The notes below the pieces were generated by a model. The model did not search any database. It worked only from the letters and a program-made list of their open reading frames with translations, and had not been told where the DNA came from. Source: Emmonsiellopsis sp. PD_33 (lineage: Eukaryota; Ascomycota; Eurotiomycetes; Onygenales; Ajellomycetaceae). From it: DNA of 50,552 nt. Both the position numbers and the translations under genes were made by a program. Location of the stretch: assembly GCA_032988165.1 (NCBI GenBank), contig JANTQF010000254.1, positions 1-50,552 on the forward strand, written 5' to 3'. How positions within the stretch are numbered: the stretch's first letter is position 1; every line of letters begins with the position of its first letter. This document shows positions 1-10,783 of this stretch, piece after piece.

Positions 1-1251
1 GTGGGTTGTTATGTGGGTGGGGGGTGGGGGGGGTTGTTGTGTGGGGGGGGGTGGGGGGTGGGGGGGGGTAGGGGTTTGTGTTGTTTTTTTTTTTTTTTTT
101 TTTCTTTTATTGAGGGTGAGAGGTTGGAGGGGTGGATTGTAGTTAACTCGAGGCTTTTCTATAGGGATTGTGGAGTAGAGAAGGGTATGATAATTTGGTA
201 TAGGCGCGTTGTATGATTCTTGCAGCCTCGAGTGGTAAGGGATCTGGAGCGATTTATATCATCAATTGCAATTAGTGCAATGGGGCTATATCAATGACTC
301 AAATAACACCGCCCAGAGACTCAGGCTGTGTTCGGTGACAACTGCAGATCTGACCATTCAAGATGTCCTAAAGTGGATCAGTATTTTTTTACATACAAAA
401 AGTAGTGAAAAGTCAAAGGGAGACTCATTTGGATACAAGAAGCCGCCGTAGATCTCGAAGCTGATGGGAGTTCCAAGGTTTGAAGGGCAGCCTGGAGACT
501 GCAAGAAGATTAGCGCCCTCGTATTTCCTGTAACTGGTCGGCAATAAAGTATTCAGTCGCCGCAGCCTGGCCTCTCCTGCGCCACGATTTGCTCGGTCTT
601 CCGTACTGGTCTATGAGATCGAGAGGGAACTTTCAAGCGTTTGATGCGGCAGGAGATTTGGGGACTGCGTCATCGAGAGAAGAATCTATGCATATATTGT
701 TTTCTAGAAAATCAAAAAATGGAAATGGAAAATAAAACATCCAAGAGAAATGAATAGATTGGTAAGACAAAATGAAATTATATATCTGTATATGCTAAAC
801 CGAGAGAAATGAAACAAACACGACCCCAATGGGAGAGACTTGGAGTCTATCGGGGAGGCTGCCGGGGGGGGGGGCAAAGGAGAAAGGTCAAAAAGAAGAG
901 AGAGGGAGAGAGAGACATTGTGGATATGGTGATTGCTGAAAAATGGTCGCATTCAATTCTATCATTGAAGGTCGTCTATGTCGTTCCTTTTCCTGTCTGG
1001 CTCGAAAAACATGCTCGCAGGGTTCCCCATCCGCCTATATATTGTTACAGGTTGTATGTGCATCCCAATTCCCTCCTCACTCCTCGATTGAACCAATCTC
1101 TGCCCCCTTTTTCCAAAAGACCTGTCCCATGGTACATTCGTTGTGCGGAATCAGCTAGGGTATGACGACAAGAAGGGCCCGAGGAAGCAGGATCATGTCG
1201 TGGGTATCCGGACAGGTGGTAGATATTGATTGATAGAAGGGTTTCATTCGT
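1..1251. other. Gene-free left end with G/T-rich low-complexity start
   Basis: The first ~110 bases are almost entirely G and T, with several runs of 7-9 G, followed by a run of about 20 T. From about 200 onward the sequence is of ordinary complexity. The open frames are short, overlap on both strands and resemble no protein I know. A GA-rich purine tract lies near 860-920. The part near 1200-1251 probably holds the 3' untranslated region of the cytochrome b5 gene. I see no supportable gene. Confidence 0.5.
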
Positions 1252-1656
1252 TTATAGCTTCGCGGCATCCTTGACTTCGCCAACCTTCAGCTTTGGGCCG
1301 TACTTCTTCAGCACGCCCTCGTTGTGATACTGTAGTTTGGTTAAATAGTTAGCTGATCTATCCGTATTTTCTCATACGAAGAAGCCCGATTCGATCCAAA
1401 TCATACACCATGGGGAACAAAAACACCAAGCAAAAATAAACAAATCATCCCCAGAAACAAAAAAAACCAATCAACCCACCTTCCAGAACTGCTTCGACGC
1501 ATCCTTGCCCGCCACTCTCTTCAGGATCTTCGCTCCGCCGGGGTGCTCATTGACGAACTCAGTGACGTTGTATACGTTCTTGTCAACGATGATGTAGAGG
1601 CCGGCATCCTCCTTGTTGTGCTGGGCAACTTCAGCGGGCGTGAATGTTTTCGACAT
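1252..1656 (-). CDS. Small soluble cytochrome b5-like heme protein
   Basis: Two exons: 1656-1480 and 1329-1252. Donor GTGGGT, acceptor CAG, phase 0, 84 residues. The protein opens MSKTFTPAEV and carries the cytochrome b5 heme signature NEHPGGAKIL at about 37-46; its His is the first axial heme ligand. After the splice the sequence reads FWKYHNEGVL, which supplies the second axial His at about 62. The splice is therefore needed to complete the heme pocket. The family role is one-electron transfer to desaturases, hydroxylases or P450s. Microsomal b5 is usually about 130 residues with a C-terminal membrane helix. This protein ends soon after the heme fold in a Lys-rich tail (KLKVGEVKDAAKL), so it should be soluble. 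A missed third exon carrying an anchor cannot be excluded, but the frame ends cleanly at TAA. Confidence 0.85.
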
Positions 1657-2181
1657 GGCTGCTGGTGGGAATTCCTCTTGTGGAGTTAAGGACGGACGGT
1701 ATAGATTTATCTGGGGTAAAGACTGCGGAGGCGGGTCGAGGAATGGGTAATGGTAGGGGATGGGGACTAGGACAGTATATTTATATGGATAACTGCCGGA
1801 GATGAGACGAGAACAGATGAAGCTCCGAGGTGTCTGGTCCCCAGTCGACGGGGTTAATAAATAAGCGCTGGTGGGTTGCTGTGCTTGTTCGTGCTTCGTC
1901 TCGTATCTCGGTCGAGGTTGGCGGTGGATGCGATGAGCCGAGGTAAAACCGCCCGGCTCTGTTTGTCAGCCGAAACAGTCACGTGCTGATTGGCTACGTC
2001 TTTAAAAATATGGGGCTGTCGTGCGGGTAAATATGGGGAAGGCTTGGGATGAAAGGGATGGATAGATAGATAGATGTTCACTTCAGATATCAAAAATACA
2101 GACAAAAGTTCGGATAGAAAATAGGTATCTAGCAGCTATAATACATGGCTTCGTGAAATTGAACTCTCCCCCCTATTCCAT
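1657..2181. promoter_or_regulatory. Upstream region of the cytochrome b5 gene with CCAAT/CACGTG pair
   Basis: This 525-bp spacer separates the cytochrome b5 start from the 3' end of the DEAH helicase gene; both genes read on the minus strand. At 1980-1993 the minus strand reads CCAAT, four bases, then CACGTG: a CCAAT box next to an E-box, about 325 bp upstream of the b5 ATG. CCAAT is the known site of the Hap/CBC complex and CACGTG of bHLH or bZIP factors. That they act here is inference. The short open frame at 1854-2105 resembles nothing. Confidence 0.35.
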
Positions 2182-5100
2182 TTACATTTTGCTCTTCTCC
2201 CCTGCCGCCCCCTGCCCCTTGGACATCTTCTTGTCAATCCCCAGCGTCTCCAGATCCTTCTTCTTATGATAGTGCGGCGCCACCTCCACCAACCACTCCG
2301 GCTGCAAGGGCATATTACTCCGCATGTACTCCTTGCTCGTCAGAACGAGTTCGTAGTAGATCACCCATTTCGGGTTCACCTGGAACAGCGTGCTGGACGG
2401 ATGCAGGTAGACCGTCTGTCCGTTCTTCACCGTCCGATACGAGTCGCCTCCGCGTTGTAGGCGCGCTGCGTTCGGGAAGAATCCCGCCGTGATGGCCTTT
2501 TGGATGGGGGCAAGGTTGCTTGCTCCGATCGAGCTAACAGTGACCTCGACTCGATCGCACAGCTTGGCTAGTTGATCGCGCACGTCGCGCGCACGCGTCA
2601 AGCTTCGTTGCTGCAGGAAGTTCTCGCGCGCCCAGACATAGCTGAAGTCGGAATCAACCCACTGGTTCCAGATGTTTAGCAGGGAGAAATGGTCGCCTCC
2701 TTCTTTGACTGTGAAGCGGGCACGAGCGCTGTCGGCGTGGATCTTCTTGTCCTTGGGCCGGTAGAATAATGAGCTTGCTTCACCCAACATTGCGATAATC
2801 GAGAGGACTTCCTCCACGCATCCGTACTTGTCGGCGGCTAAGATAGCCTTGGCAAGCATCGGGTCGGTCGGGAACTCGGCCATTTGTCGTCCAATCTTGG
2901 TCAGGTCGCCCCGATCATTCAACGCGCCAAGCGCGTAGAGCTGCTCTAATGCGCGGATGAGCGTTTCAGCGGGCGGTGGGTCCATGAAATCAAAGTCGAG
3001 AAGCTGATCAATCCCAAGTGATTTCAATGTCAGGACAATTCCATTGAGGTTTGTTCGTTGTATCTCTGGGGTGGTATTTTCTTCCAACTCATTATAATAC
3101 GCCCATTTGGTGTATAACCGGAAGCATTTTCCTGGGCCAACACGGCCTGCTCTGCCCGCCCGCTGACCCGCAGACGCACGGGAGCAAGGGGTGACAACAA
3201 GGCTTTCCATTCCTGTTCGAGGGTTGAACACGTTTTCTTTCACGAAACCAGGGTCGATCACGTATACGATGCCGTCAATGGTCAAACTAGTTTCTGCAAT
3301 ATTCGTAGCAAGGACGACTTTTCTGGCTCCAGGAGGCGTAGGTTCGAAGATCTTGGCTTGGAGCTCTGAGGGCAAATTTGCATAAATAGGGCATATTACC
3401 AGTTCAGGTATTTTGGACCCGAGTTTCCGCGCCGTTTCTTGGAGACTCTGTTCTGCAGCTTCAATCTCTTCTTGGCCCGTAAGGAAGACCAGAATATCGC
3501 CCTTCCCTTGACTGATGTGAATGTGGAATACGGTCGTGATGGCGGCGGCCAGATAGTTTGCCTCTGGTTGGGAGGTATAATGGATGTCAACTGCATACCT
3601 GCGTCCGGGAATATTGAAAATTGGCGCGTCGTCAAAGTACTTTTGGAACTTCTGTGCATCAATTGTTGCTGAAGAGATGAGTAGTTTCAAGTCGGGCCTC
3701 GCCTTGGCAATGTCCTTTAACAGACCACAGGCAATATCCGTGGGCACTGTTCGCTCGTGAGCTTCGTCAATCATCAAGGCAGAGTATTGCCCCAGATCAG
3801 GCTCCGTAAGCAGCTCACGCAAGAGCATACCGTCAGTCATATATTTCAGCACCGTTTTATCGCTCGTTGCATCTTCAAATCGAATGGCGTATCCAACTTC
3901 ATTCCCAACTTTAACGCCCATTTCCTCGGCGACACGGGCGGCAACGCTCATTGCGGCAACTCGTCTGGGTTGCGTACAGCCGACCTTCATTCCGTCCTTG
4001 GTATATCCCGCCTCATGGAGGTATTGGGGTATCTGAGTAGTCTTTCCACTACCAGTTTCTCCAACGATGATGATAATCTGATGATCAGCCACGGCTTGTA
4101 AGATCTCCTCTCGGAACTTGTAGATGGGCAGACTTTTCCGAGTCTCTTCGATCGACGCTGCTTTTTGCTCCGCCGCGTTGAGCTGTGTTTGGAAAAGTTG
4201 TTGTTCCTTCGTCAACGGTTTTCGGTCCCCTTCTAATTTCGAGTCCATGATGAAATTGATCTTCTGCGTGTCATCAAACACATACTCATAATCCCCCTCA
4301 TCAACGAACTCCGCCTTGTTAATCTGTGCTTTTGCCTTGGCCGTCTGCTCTTTCTCCCACTCCTCATGCTCCGTAACAAATTGCTCCTGTCCATGCTCAT
4401 CCCGATCGACATATCGCTTATATAGCGCCTCTTCCTTTCGTTTCCTATCGATCTTCCCCTTCTCAGTAATATAATCTTCCGGCAACGCGTATCCATCCCG
4501 ATAATCATCAATCCGTAGTCTCTCCTCGGCCAGCCGAAGGACTTCCCGATTTTTCGCAAATTCCTCCTTTTCCCGGCGTGTCAGATTGGGGTTCTCGCGC
4601 AGCTCTGCAGCTTCCTCAGCAACCTGTTTCCGAAGTAAAGCCAATCGCTCCGTTTCGCGCTTCTTGAGGTATTCCTGTCGCGAGCGGAGTCTGAGATCAG
4701 GCATCGCCGCGGACCTAGCCGCCGCATCTTCAGCCAACGCCCGGCGCCGCGCCACCTCCGAATCCCTAGTCGACGACCGATCTTCAACAATCTTCTTCGC
4801 CTTGGAATCATCCTTTTTAGCAAGTCGTTTCGCGAACTCGTCCCGCTCCTTTAAATCCTTCTGCCGATCCAGCTCCGCCCTGGTTTCTGGATCGATATCT
4901 TCAGATGGTGAGCGGGAACGAGACCGTCGCCGCCCATTATCACCAGCAGCCTCCTCCTCATAATACTCCTCCTCCGGAATCTCCTCATCCCCCCACCGAT
5001 CCTCGAAATCCCTCTCATCCTTCCTCCTCAACTTCTTCGACCGATGCCGTCCTTCCCGCTCATGATCTCCTTCGCGCTCTCTTTTCCGCCTCTCATCGCC

Positions 5101-5553
5101 CCGTTCTTCCCGACCTTCCTCCCACCGACTCGCACTCCTACTACTACTCTCCCCATTCTCCCTCCTCGACTTCCTCCTCACCTTCTCCCTCTCCACATTC
5201 GCCGGCCCCAACCCATCATCACCTCCATCCCGCGCATCTATATCCTCCTCCATCTCAACAAGCCTATACCTCTTCTTCTGTGCGCCATCCGTAGCTTTCT
5301 TCTTCGTCCCACCATTTTCCACCCCCGCACCACCACCACCACCACGCCCATCCACACCCGCCCTCCTCCAAAGCTCCGAGCAAAACGAGCGAATCTCCCC
5401 CTCATCCCCCTCCAGAAACGGCGCGAGCTTCTCTTGTAATGAACCAGCCGACTTCGCCGAGCCCGTCGTGGCAAGTATGTAATCGATAACAGTCGCGTCG
5501 GAGGCGCCCGTGAGGCGGAGGAGGGAGTCGGAGATGTAGGTTCGGATGTCCAT
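2182..5553 (-). CDS. PRP2: DEAH-box spliceosomal ATP-dependent RNA helicase, Prp2/Cdc28/DHX16 type
   Basis: A single 1,123-residue frame with no intron; ATG at 5553. Residues 1-70 form a small helical N-terminal region. About 70-330 are highly charged and rich in Arg, Glu, Lys and Ser, including an RS-like run. The helicase core follows: Walker A GETGSGKTT (about 497), GCTQPRRVAA (motif Ia), DEAH in MIDEAHERT (about 594), SATIDAQKF (about 622), TNIAETSLT and QRAGRAGR (motif VI), then the ratchet/HA2 and OB-fold regions ending near HYHKKKD. Length, charged N-terminus and the FDDAPIFNIPGRR segment fit Prp2/DHX16 better than Prp22, Prp16 or Prp43. Members of this group remodel the activated spliceosome before the first transesterification, in the nucleus. 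The motif-II neighbour reads ERTVPTD where ERTLxTD is common, a mild variation. Assignment to Prp2 rather than another DEAH paralog is from family memory. Confidence 0.9.
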   Translation of the reverse strand: MDIRTYISDSLLRLTGASDATVIDYILATTGSAKSAGSLQEKLAPFLEGDEGEIRSFCSELWRRAGVDGRGGGGGAGVENGGTKKKATDGAQKKRYRLVEMEEDIDARDGGDDGLGPANVEREKVRRKSRRENGESSSRSASRWEEGREERGDERRKREREGDHEREGRHRSKKLRRKDERDFEDRWGDEEIPEEEYYEEEAAGDNGRRRSRSRSPSEDIDPETRAELDRQKDLKERDEFAKRLAKKDDSKAKKIVEDRSSTRDSEVARRRALAEDAAARSAAMPDLRLRSRQEYLKKRETERLALLRKQVAEEAAELRENPNLTRREKEEFAKNREVLRLAEERLRIDDYRDGYALPEDYITEKGKIDRKRKEEALYKRYVDRDEHGQEQFVTEHEEWEKEQTAKAKAQINKAEFVDEGDYEYVFDDTQKINFIMDSKLEGDRKPLTKEQQLFQTQLNAAEQKAASIEETRKSLPIYKFREEILQAVADHQIIIIVGETGSGKTTQIPQYLHEAGYTKDGMKVGCTQPRRVAAMSVAARVAEEMGVKVGNEVGYAIRFEDATSDKTVLKYMTDGMLLRELLTEPDLGQYSALMIDEAHERTVPTDIACGLLKDIAKARPDLKLLISSATIDAQKFQKYFDDAPIFNIPGRRYAVDIHYTSQPEANYLAAAITTVFHIHISQGKGDILVFLTGQEEIEAAEQSLQETARKLGSKIPELVICPIYANLPSELQAKIFEPTPPGARKVVLATNIAETSLTIDGIVYVIDPGFVKENVFNPRTGMESLVVTPCSRASAGQRAGRAGRVGPGKCFRLYTKWAYYNELEENTTPEIQRTNLNGIVLTLKSLGIDQLLDFDFMDPPPAETLIRALEQLYALGALNDRGDLTKIGRQMAEFPTDPMLAKAILAADKYGCVEEVLSIIAMLGEASSLFYRPKDKKIHADSARARFTVKEGGDHFSLLNIWNQWVDSDFSYVWARENFLQQRSLTRARDVRDQLAKLCDRVEVTVSSIGASNLAPIQKAITAGFFPNAARLQRGGDSYRTVKNGQTVYLHPSSTLFQVNPKWVIYYELVLTSKEYMRSNMPLQPEWLVEVAPHYHKKKDLETLGIDKKMSKGQGAAGEKSKM

Positions 5554-7181
5554 GGTGGTTGTTTCGCTTTTTAAAAAAGGACCCTTTGGCGGTGTGTAAA
5601 ACTGGGTTTCGCGGGGGGGTATGCGCCGTTTCCTTGCGGCTTTTTTTTTGTCCCCGGCAGCTCGCGAGAGGCCGGAGTTGGATGTCGAGCGTAAGAATAA
5701 AACGAGCGCTTATGTGTTTCTTCGTGTTCGCGTCCGTTCGTTCCGTTAACTAGCTAGCTTGTTGCGAACCGCATAGCATATCTATCTCTCTGATTTATCT
5801 GTCGTCCCTCCTTAACCAGTCTGTATCCGTTTACCCCCCTTGGAGCTCCCCAGAGGTCGGGTGGGTGGGTAATCTAACAATCCGTGGTGCAATGCGATGC
5901 GATGGCGTAGTAATTTCGCAAATAGTGTTTTCGGGGCAAAATAAGGAGGAGTGGTCTCTGTATATAGGTAAGTCGTGCTAGGGAAGTAAACTCCCGTAGC
6001 CTTCGAGGTGGTTTGGTGTTCGACGGAGCCCGTTGTCGAATGGCGTCTCTCTTTCTGTCTCTATGAAGGTGTTTCGGTGCTGCTGGCTTAAGCTTTTGCT
6101 AAGGTTCCAATGCCAAGGATTTGCTCTGAATATCACGTGACGTAAAGCTGATGGACAAAGTCGATATGAAAATAGACTATCCTAAATACCCTCTTCATAC
6201 CGTTTAAAAAGATACATTCGTGTAATCAGGAGAAGAGAAGAGAATAGAAGAGATATCTTAAATAAAACAATGCTGCTATCTATATACTATGTAGGTTCAT
6301 CTAAAGATAAAAATCATCTGTATTAATATACATAACAAACATGAAAGGAGGGAGAAAAAAAAAGGGAAAAGATTAGTTGCTGACCAACTTCAAACTCGAA
6401 CTCAGCAGTACAGTAAGATTATAATGAAAAAAAAAGGAGACATTAATACCCATCCGGTTCCCTCCATTTTCCCATACACCCTACCCCTAACCCCCTGCCC
6501 TACCCCACCGAAACCTCCAAAACAAGAAAACGCAAAAGAACAAGACAAAAAAAGCGGCGCCAGTCTGAATGGGTCATGTTAAATCAAAAGGTAGAAGCGA
6601 AAAATAACAAAGGGGGAGATAAATAATCAACAAAAACGCCCCAAATATGGTCGTAATACGATATGATATCAGAATGCGACGAAAAATAAAAAGACAGAAG
6701 AACAGCAAAAACAGTAACTATCCCTCCCAATTTTTTTCTTTCTTCGACAGACAAAAAGAAAAGGTTTAAAAAAAGGCAACAAAATCAAAATGCCAGGATA
6801 GGGGCGAAAAAAGGAGAAGAAATCGAGACGAAAACCTCATAACAGATTCAATCAAACCATGGCCAGTAAAAAATTCGACAATCAAGGCCTATGTCTTCCT
6901 TTCTTCCTCAGTCGTTCCCAACTTGTATTTCGAAAAACTTCCAGCTGAGACAGGAAGGTAGGTATATTCAGTCGTCCGCTTTGTCGGTCGGCCCCTTGGT
7001 AAAAATATAAATAGGGCGCTTAATCAAATTTCGTAGCCCGTAGAACCCGATCCGGATAGGATCTGTAAAACAATATATAAGGAATCCCCAAAACGCCAAT
7101 TGCCCATTAAAACCCAAACTCCTGAAAACCCCCAGAAGTCGTTTCGGTATAGGTCATTAACACAAATTGGTTTCGTGATTT
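5554..7181. other. Gene-free spacer between helicase and Wee1-like kinase
   Basis: This 1.6-kb stretch lies upstream of the helicase gene and downstream of the kinase gene; both are on the minus strand. The first 250 bases are T- and G-rich, as expected of the helicase promoter and 5' leader. From about 6200 to 7180 the plus strand is very A-rich, with many runs of 4-9 A, consistent with a long kinase 3' untranslated region or simple intergenic sequence. No frame longer than about 65 codons resembles a protein, and I see no tRNA. Confidence 0.5.
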
Positions 7182-10100
7182 TCAAACATCAATCATCTCA
7201 GCATCTTCTGCCAGAATTTCATCTGCAGGACCCCAGTTCCCTTCGTAGATGGTAGCTCCAGCACGCCGTCGACGCTCTGCCCATTGTACACCGAATGTTT
7301 GTATTATTTGGTCCGCAACTGGTCTGTCTGCTGGATCCGGCGATATCATCCATCGAACAATGGTGTCGAGAGCCTGGTCATTGGTGGCATCGGTCATGAA
7401 GCTAGGAGGCTCAGACAGCTCACCACTCCGAGCGAGTGGAGATATGTTTTGGCATTGATCCATCCGGCTATCATTGTGTATCGAGAATCGCGAGGTGCCA
7501 AAATGGTCGTCGTTCGAGTCGGATGCGCACAGTTGTTCGAAAGAGCAGTTTTCAGGCAGTGGGTTTCCGGAAGCATCGCGATGTATGTTACTCGTTTCGT
7601 GGCTCCACGTCAGGCTCGGAACATCGCTAATGTCGCCGTTTCTCAACTTTTGCCACGACACGCCGTTGTCGGGAAGCTCAACGTTCCCGGCTGTCTCAAA
7701 CATGATCAATCCCAATGCAAATATATCGGCTGGCTTGTCGTAACGTCCCATGAGGACTTCGGGGCCAATATATTCACGATCTCCTTCGCCTTCGATCCCT
7801 GCGGCGGCTGGCCAGGGGCTGGCCATTCCAAAGTCCGCGATTTTGAGAACACCTTCAAAAGTGATCAAAATATTGGCAGGTTTCAGATCAAGATGAATGA
7901 ATCCGGAATCGTGGATATGTTTCAGACCCTGGTTTTTATATTAGTGTATGTGTGGTCAACTTAAGAGTCACGGTGACGTACCAGTGAAAGCTCCAGGAGG
8001 ATTTTCCAAATTCTAAAGTCGTCCAGCCTCGCCTTCAGTCCAACCTGCGAAAGGAAGACATCGAGACTTCCCTCCTCGCAGAATTCCGTTTGGATATACA
8101 GGAAGTTGTTGCTTTCCCAGCTATCAGCGTAGGAAATAATATAATCCGAACCAGCAAGTGCTTTTAGAATAAGGACTTCGTTATTTCGACGCTCGCGATC
8201 CCTTGGCCCCGTAAAAGCCTGTTTCGACTTCTTCACAGCCCAAACACGTTCGGGTCGTGAGGCTGATCTAGCCAGGTTTTCGGAGGGTTGTGTAAAGGGG
8301 GATCCAAAAGGAGTAGTAGACTGAGCCTCAGTAACGCGGTAAACCTGAGAAAATTCACCTGTTCCGACCAACTCCACCTTTTCAAAGCGAGCGGTCAGAG
8401 AAGGGTCGACGTCTGGCGCGTTGTAGCCTCCTAGAGAAAGACTGGGCCTTTTTCCTATCTGAGGGAAGTACTCTCGAGGCGCGGTGGGCGTTGCTGGGAG
8501 CGCCGATGAATGATGGTCCTGTTGGCTCACGCGCTGATCACCTTGGGCCGAAATCGACAATCCGCTGGGGTCTGGAGGGAAGATGTGTTCTTGGGGAGTA
8601 TGGGGTGAGTCCCGCCGCAATGATTTGCCGCCAAGAGGGCTTGCTGTAGTGGAAGTAAACTTAGCATTTCCAAGCTGAGAACAATTGAGAGGAGACAGAT
8701 TAAGAAATGAACTCTTTGGGTGAGGAGACGGAGAATTAAGATTCTGCATGAGGCGGGACCTTGGGATAGAAGGGACAAGAGAAAGCGGGCGTTGGGCCAA
8801 GTTATGGGTTAAACCAGCAGACGGGGAGTCATCCATATCGCTGTCACTGTCTTCATCCGTATTGGGTGGTGAGCGTTCAACTGAAGATAACTTACAGCAG
8901 GGTCCAGAGGGGCCAGATAGCGAGTCAAACGAGGAGTTTTGACTATGGGACGGTCGATGGGGGCGGGATCTAGAGAAGTGGCTGCTGGGTGGGAAAAAGG
9001 TCTGTTTTGTTGGGGTAGGGGGTAGTTCGGAGTCGATTGCTGGTTGACTGTCATGTTTTCCGGAGGGCGACTGGGACTGCGAATTTTCCTCCCCGTCGAC
9101 ACTTACGAAGCTTCCCCGGCGAGATATTGACGGCTTGATAAAAGAACTGCCAAAGATGCCCATGCCTTTAGAGAAGGGTCCAGGGTGGGGTGAGGCGGTA
9201 GATTGTTGGTTAAAAGGTGTCCAAGGTGCTCCAGATGAATGGCGATTCGAGCTCGCCTTTTCAATTGCTGCCTGGGGTAACGGCTTTTGCACTGGAAACA
9301 TATTAAGGGGCCGTTTACACGGAGTATCCGGCATGTTTTTGCTGCCAATCGAGGCGTTGTGGACATCGTCCACATTTCGATTCTTTTTCGAAATGAGACC
9401 TGTTGACATAAACGCCGCCGGCAATGGCTTCACAAGCTTGTAGTTCTCAGGAGTAGCAAACGACTCGGGAGAATCGTTCAAGTTTTCCTGGCGAAGTTGA
9501 CTAGGGCCAATCGGTCTGGTGGAACCAGCGGGAAGCGATTTGGAGAAATTTAGGATTGGTCTCGACCGCTCGAACTTGATGGGTTCGTGGGTTGGCGAAT
9601 CGTCACCCAGGCTGGAGCCAGAGGAGGATTGGGTGATTGTCCTTGACAGGGGATGCGCTGCATGTGGCGGTTGGTTGGGTTGGTTGGGCTGTGATGTCGA
9701 GAAGAGCGGAGCGGAAGATGTTGAAAAGAGGCCCTGTGAGGGAGGATGCCCGTCGTGAGCGGCAGGGAAAAAGAGTTTACTATCCAGAGACATACGCTGG
9801 CTGCGCAATACCATCGGGCTACTTGGGGGGGAATCGGCGCCAGCTTCCCCAGCTCTGGCGCGAGAAAACAGGGACCTTTCGGACTGACGCTGCTGGAGAG
9901 TCGACTTCCTGAGAGATGACGAGCGTTTCGGTATCGTGGACAAGGTGGACGATGGTTGCGGGAAGCTAGCTGAATGGAAATCATTGTCGCCCTGTCTTAC
10001 TTGCCGATCTGTAGAGTTGCCGTTTTCAGAATCAAACATGTCAAACTCCAAGCCATAGCTAGCGCCGTGTAAACTCCGTCTTTTGGCTGAGGGGCTTCCC

Positions 10101-10783
10101 TTGTTTGTTTGGTCGAGGTTCATAATACCGTCGCTTCGTTTTAACGGGCTAGACGTTGAGGAGAAGGGACCAAAAGTCCCACTTCGTCGTTTCTCGATTC
10201 TTGACGGAGGTATTACTGGACCAAGACAGCTATCTGTAGACTGGCTAGTCGCAATATTCTCGCTAGGAACAAACTTGTGAGAAGGATCAAGTTCTGTAGG
10301 CGACAACTGTAAAGACGGCTTGTTTTCGGTGGTCGATATCCCTATTGGTTGGGCCGGGAGTGAATTTCCATTGTCCCGCGAGTCACTCAAGACTCGTTTT
10401 GCAGGACTTGAGGAAGTCGTCCGCGATCTAGTGGGTTGCAGCGCGCCTGTTCGGCGGATTCCTGGCCGGTTAATCCTCGCGCTGGGTGGGTATGGGACGG
10501 CTAATGGCGAGGATGTGGAGGTGGCCGGCACCAAGAAGAGGTTCCCCTGCGAAGCGCGACGGGAGGGAGAGAGTGGAGAGGAGATGTAGTGGTTGTTTTT
10601 CGTGGAGGGGGAATGCGGTCGCGACATTAAGCCCTTTGAGGGCGAGCGGGATAACGAGCGACGCAGTTGGTTTATGGCAGAGCTAGGACTGACATGGTGA
10701 ATTCCAGATGGCGAGGCAAGATGGAGGGTCCCGCCCGCCTCACGGTGGGGAGAGAAAGAGGCTACCATTGTGGTGGATTGCAT
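7182..10783 (-). CDS. Wee1-type inhibitory CDK kinase (Swe1/AnkA-like)
   Basis: Two exons: 10783-7982 and 7928-7182, joined in phase 0 across a 53-nt intron (GTACGT...CCAG), 1,182 residues. About the first 790 residues are low-complexity, rich in Ser and Pro with many SP/TP sites; such tails are usual in fungal Wee1. The kinase domain starts near VGTGEFSQVYRV (about 804), has its ATP-binding Lys in WAVKKSK (about 848), and the intron interrupts the helix before the catalytic loop. Exon 2 gives HLDLKPAN (catalytic Asp), DFGMA and GDREYIGPEVL. HLD in place of HRD, and the DREYIxPE activation segment, are hallmarks of Wee1. Wee1 kinases phosphorylate the inhibitory Tyr of CDK1 to delay mitosis in the nucleus. 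A. nidulans AnkA is the likely counterpart. The last ~110 residues include an acidic end (DEILAEDAEMIDV). Without the intron the kinase would be cut before its catalytic loop. Confidence 0.88.

Noticed and set aside
7284..7964. 226-codon plus-strand frame antisense to the kinase
   Set aside because: It lies entirely opposite conserved kinase coding sequence and its intron; a shadow frame.
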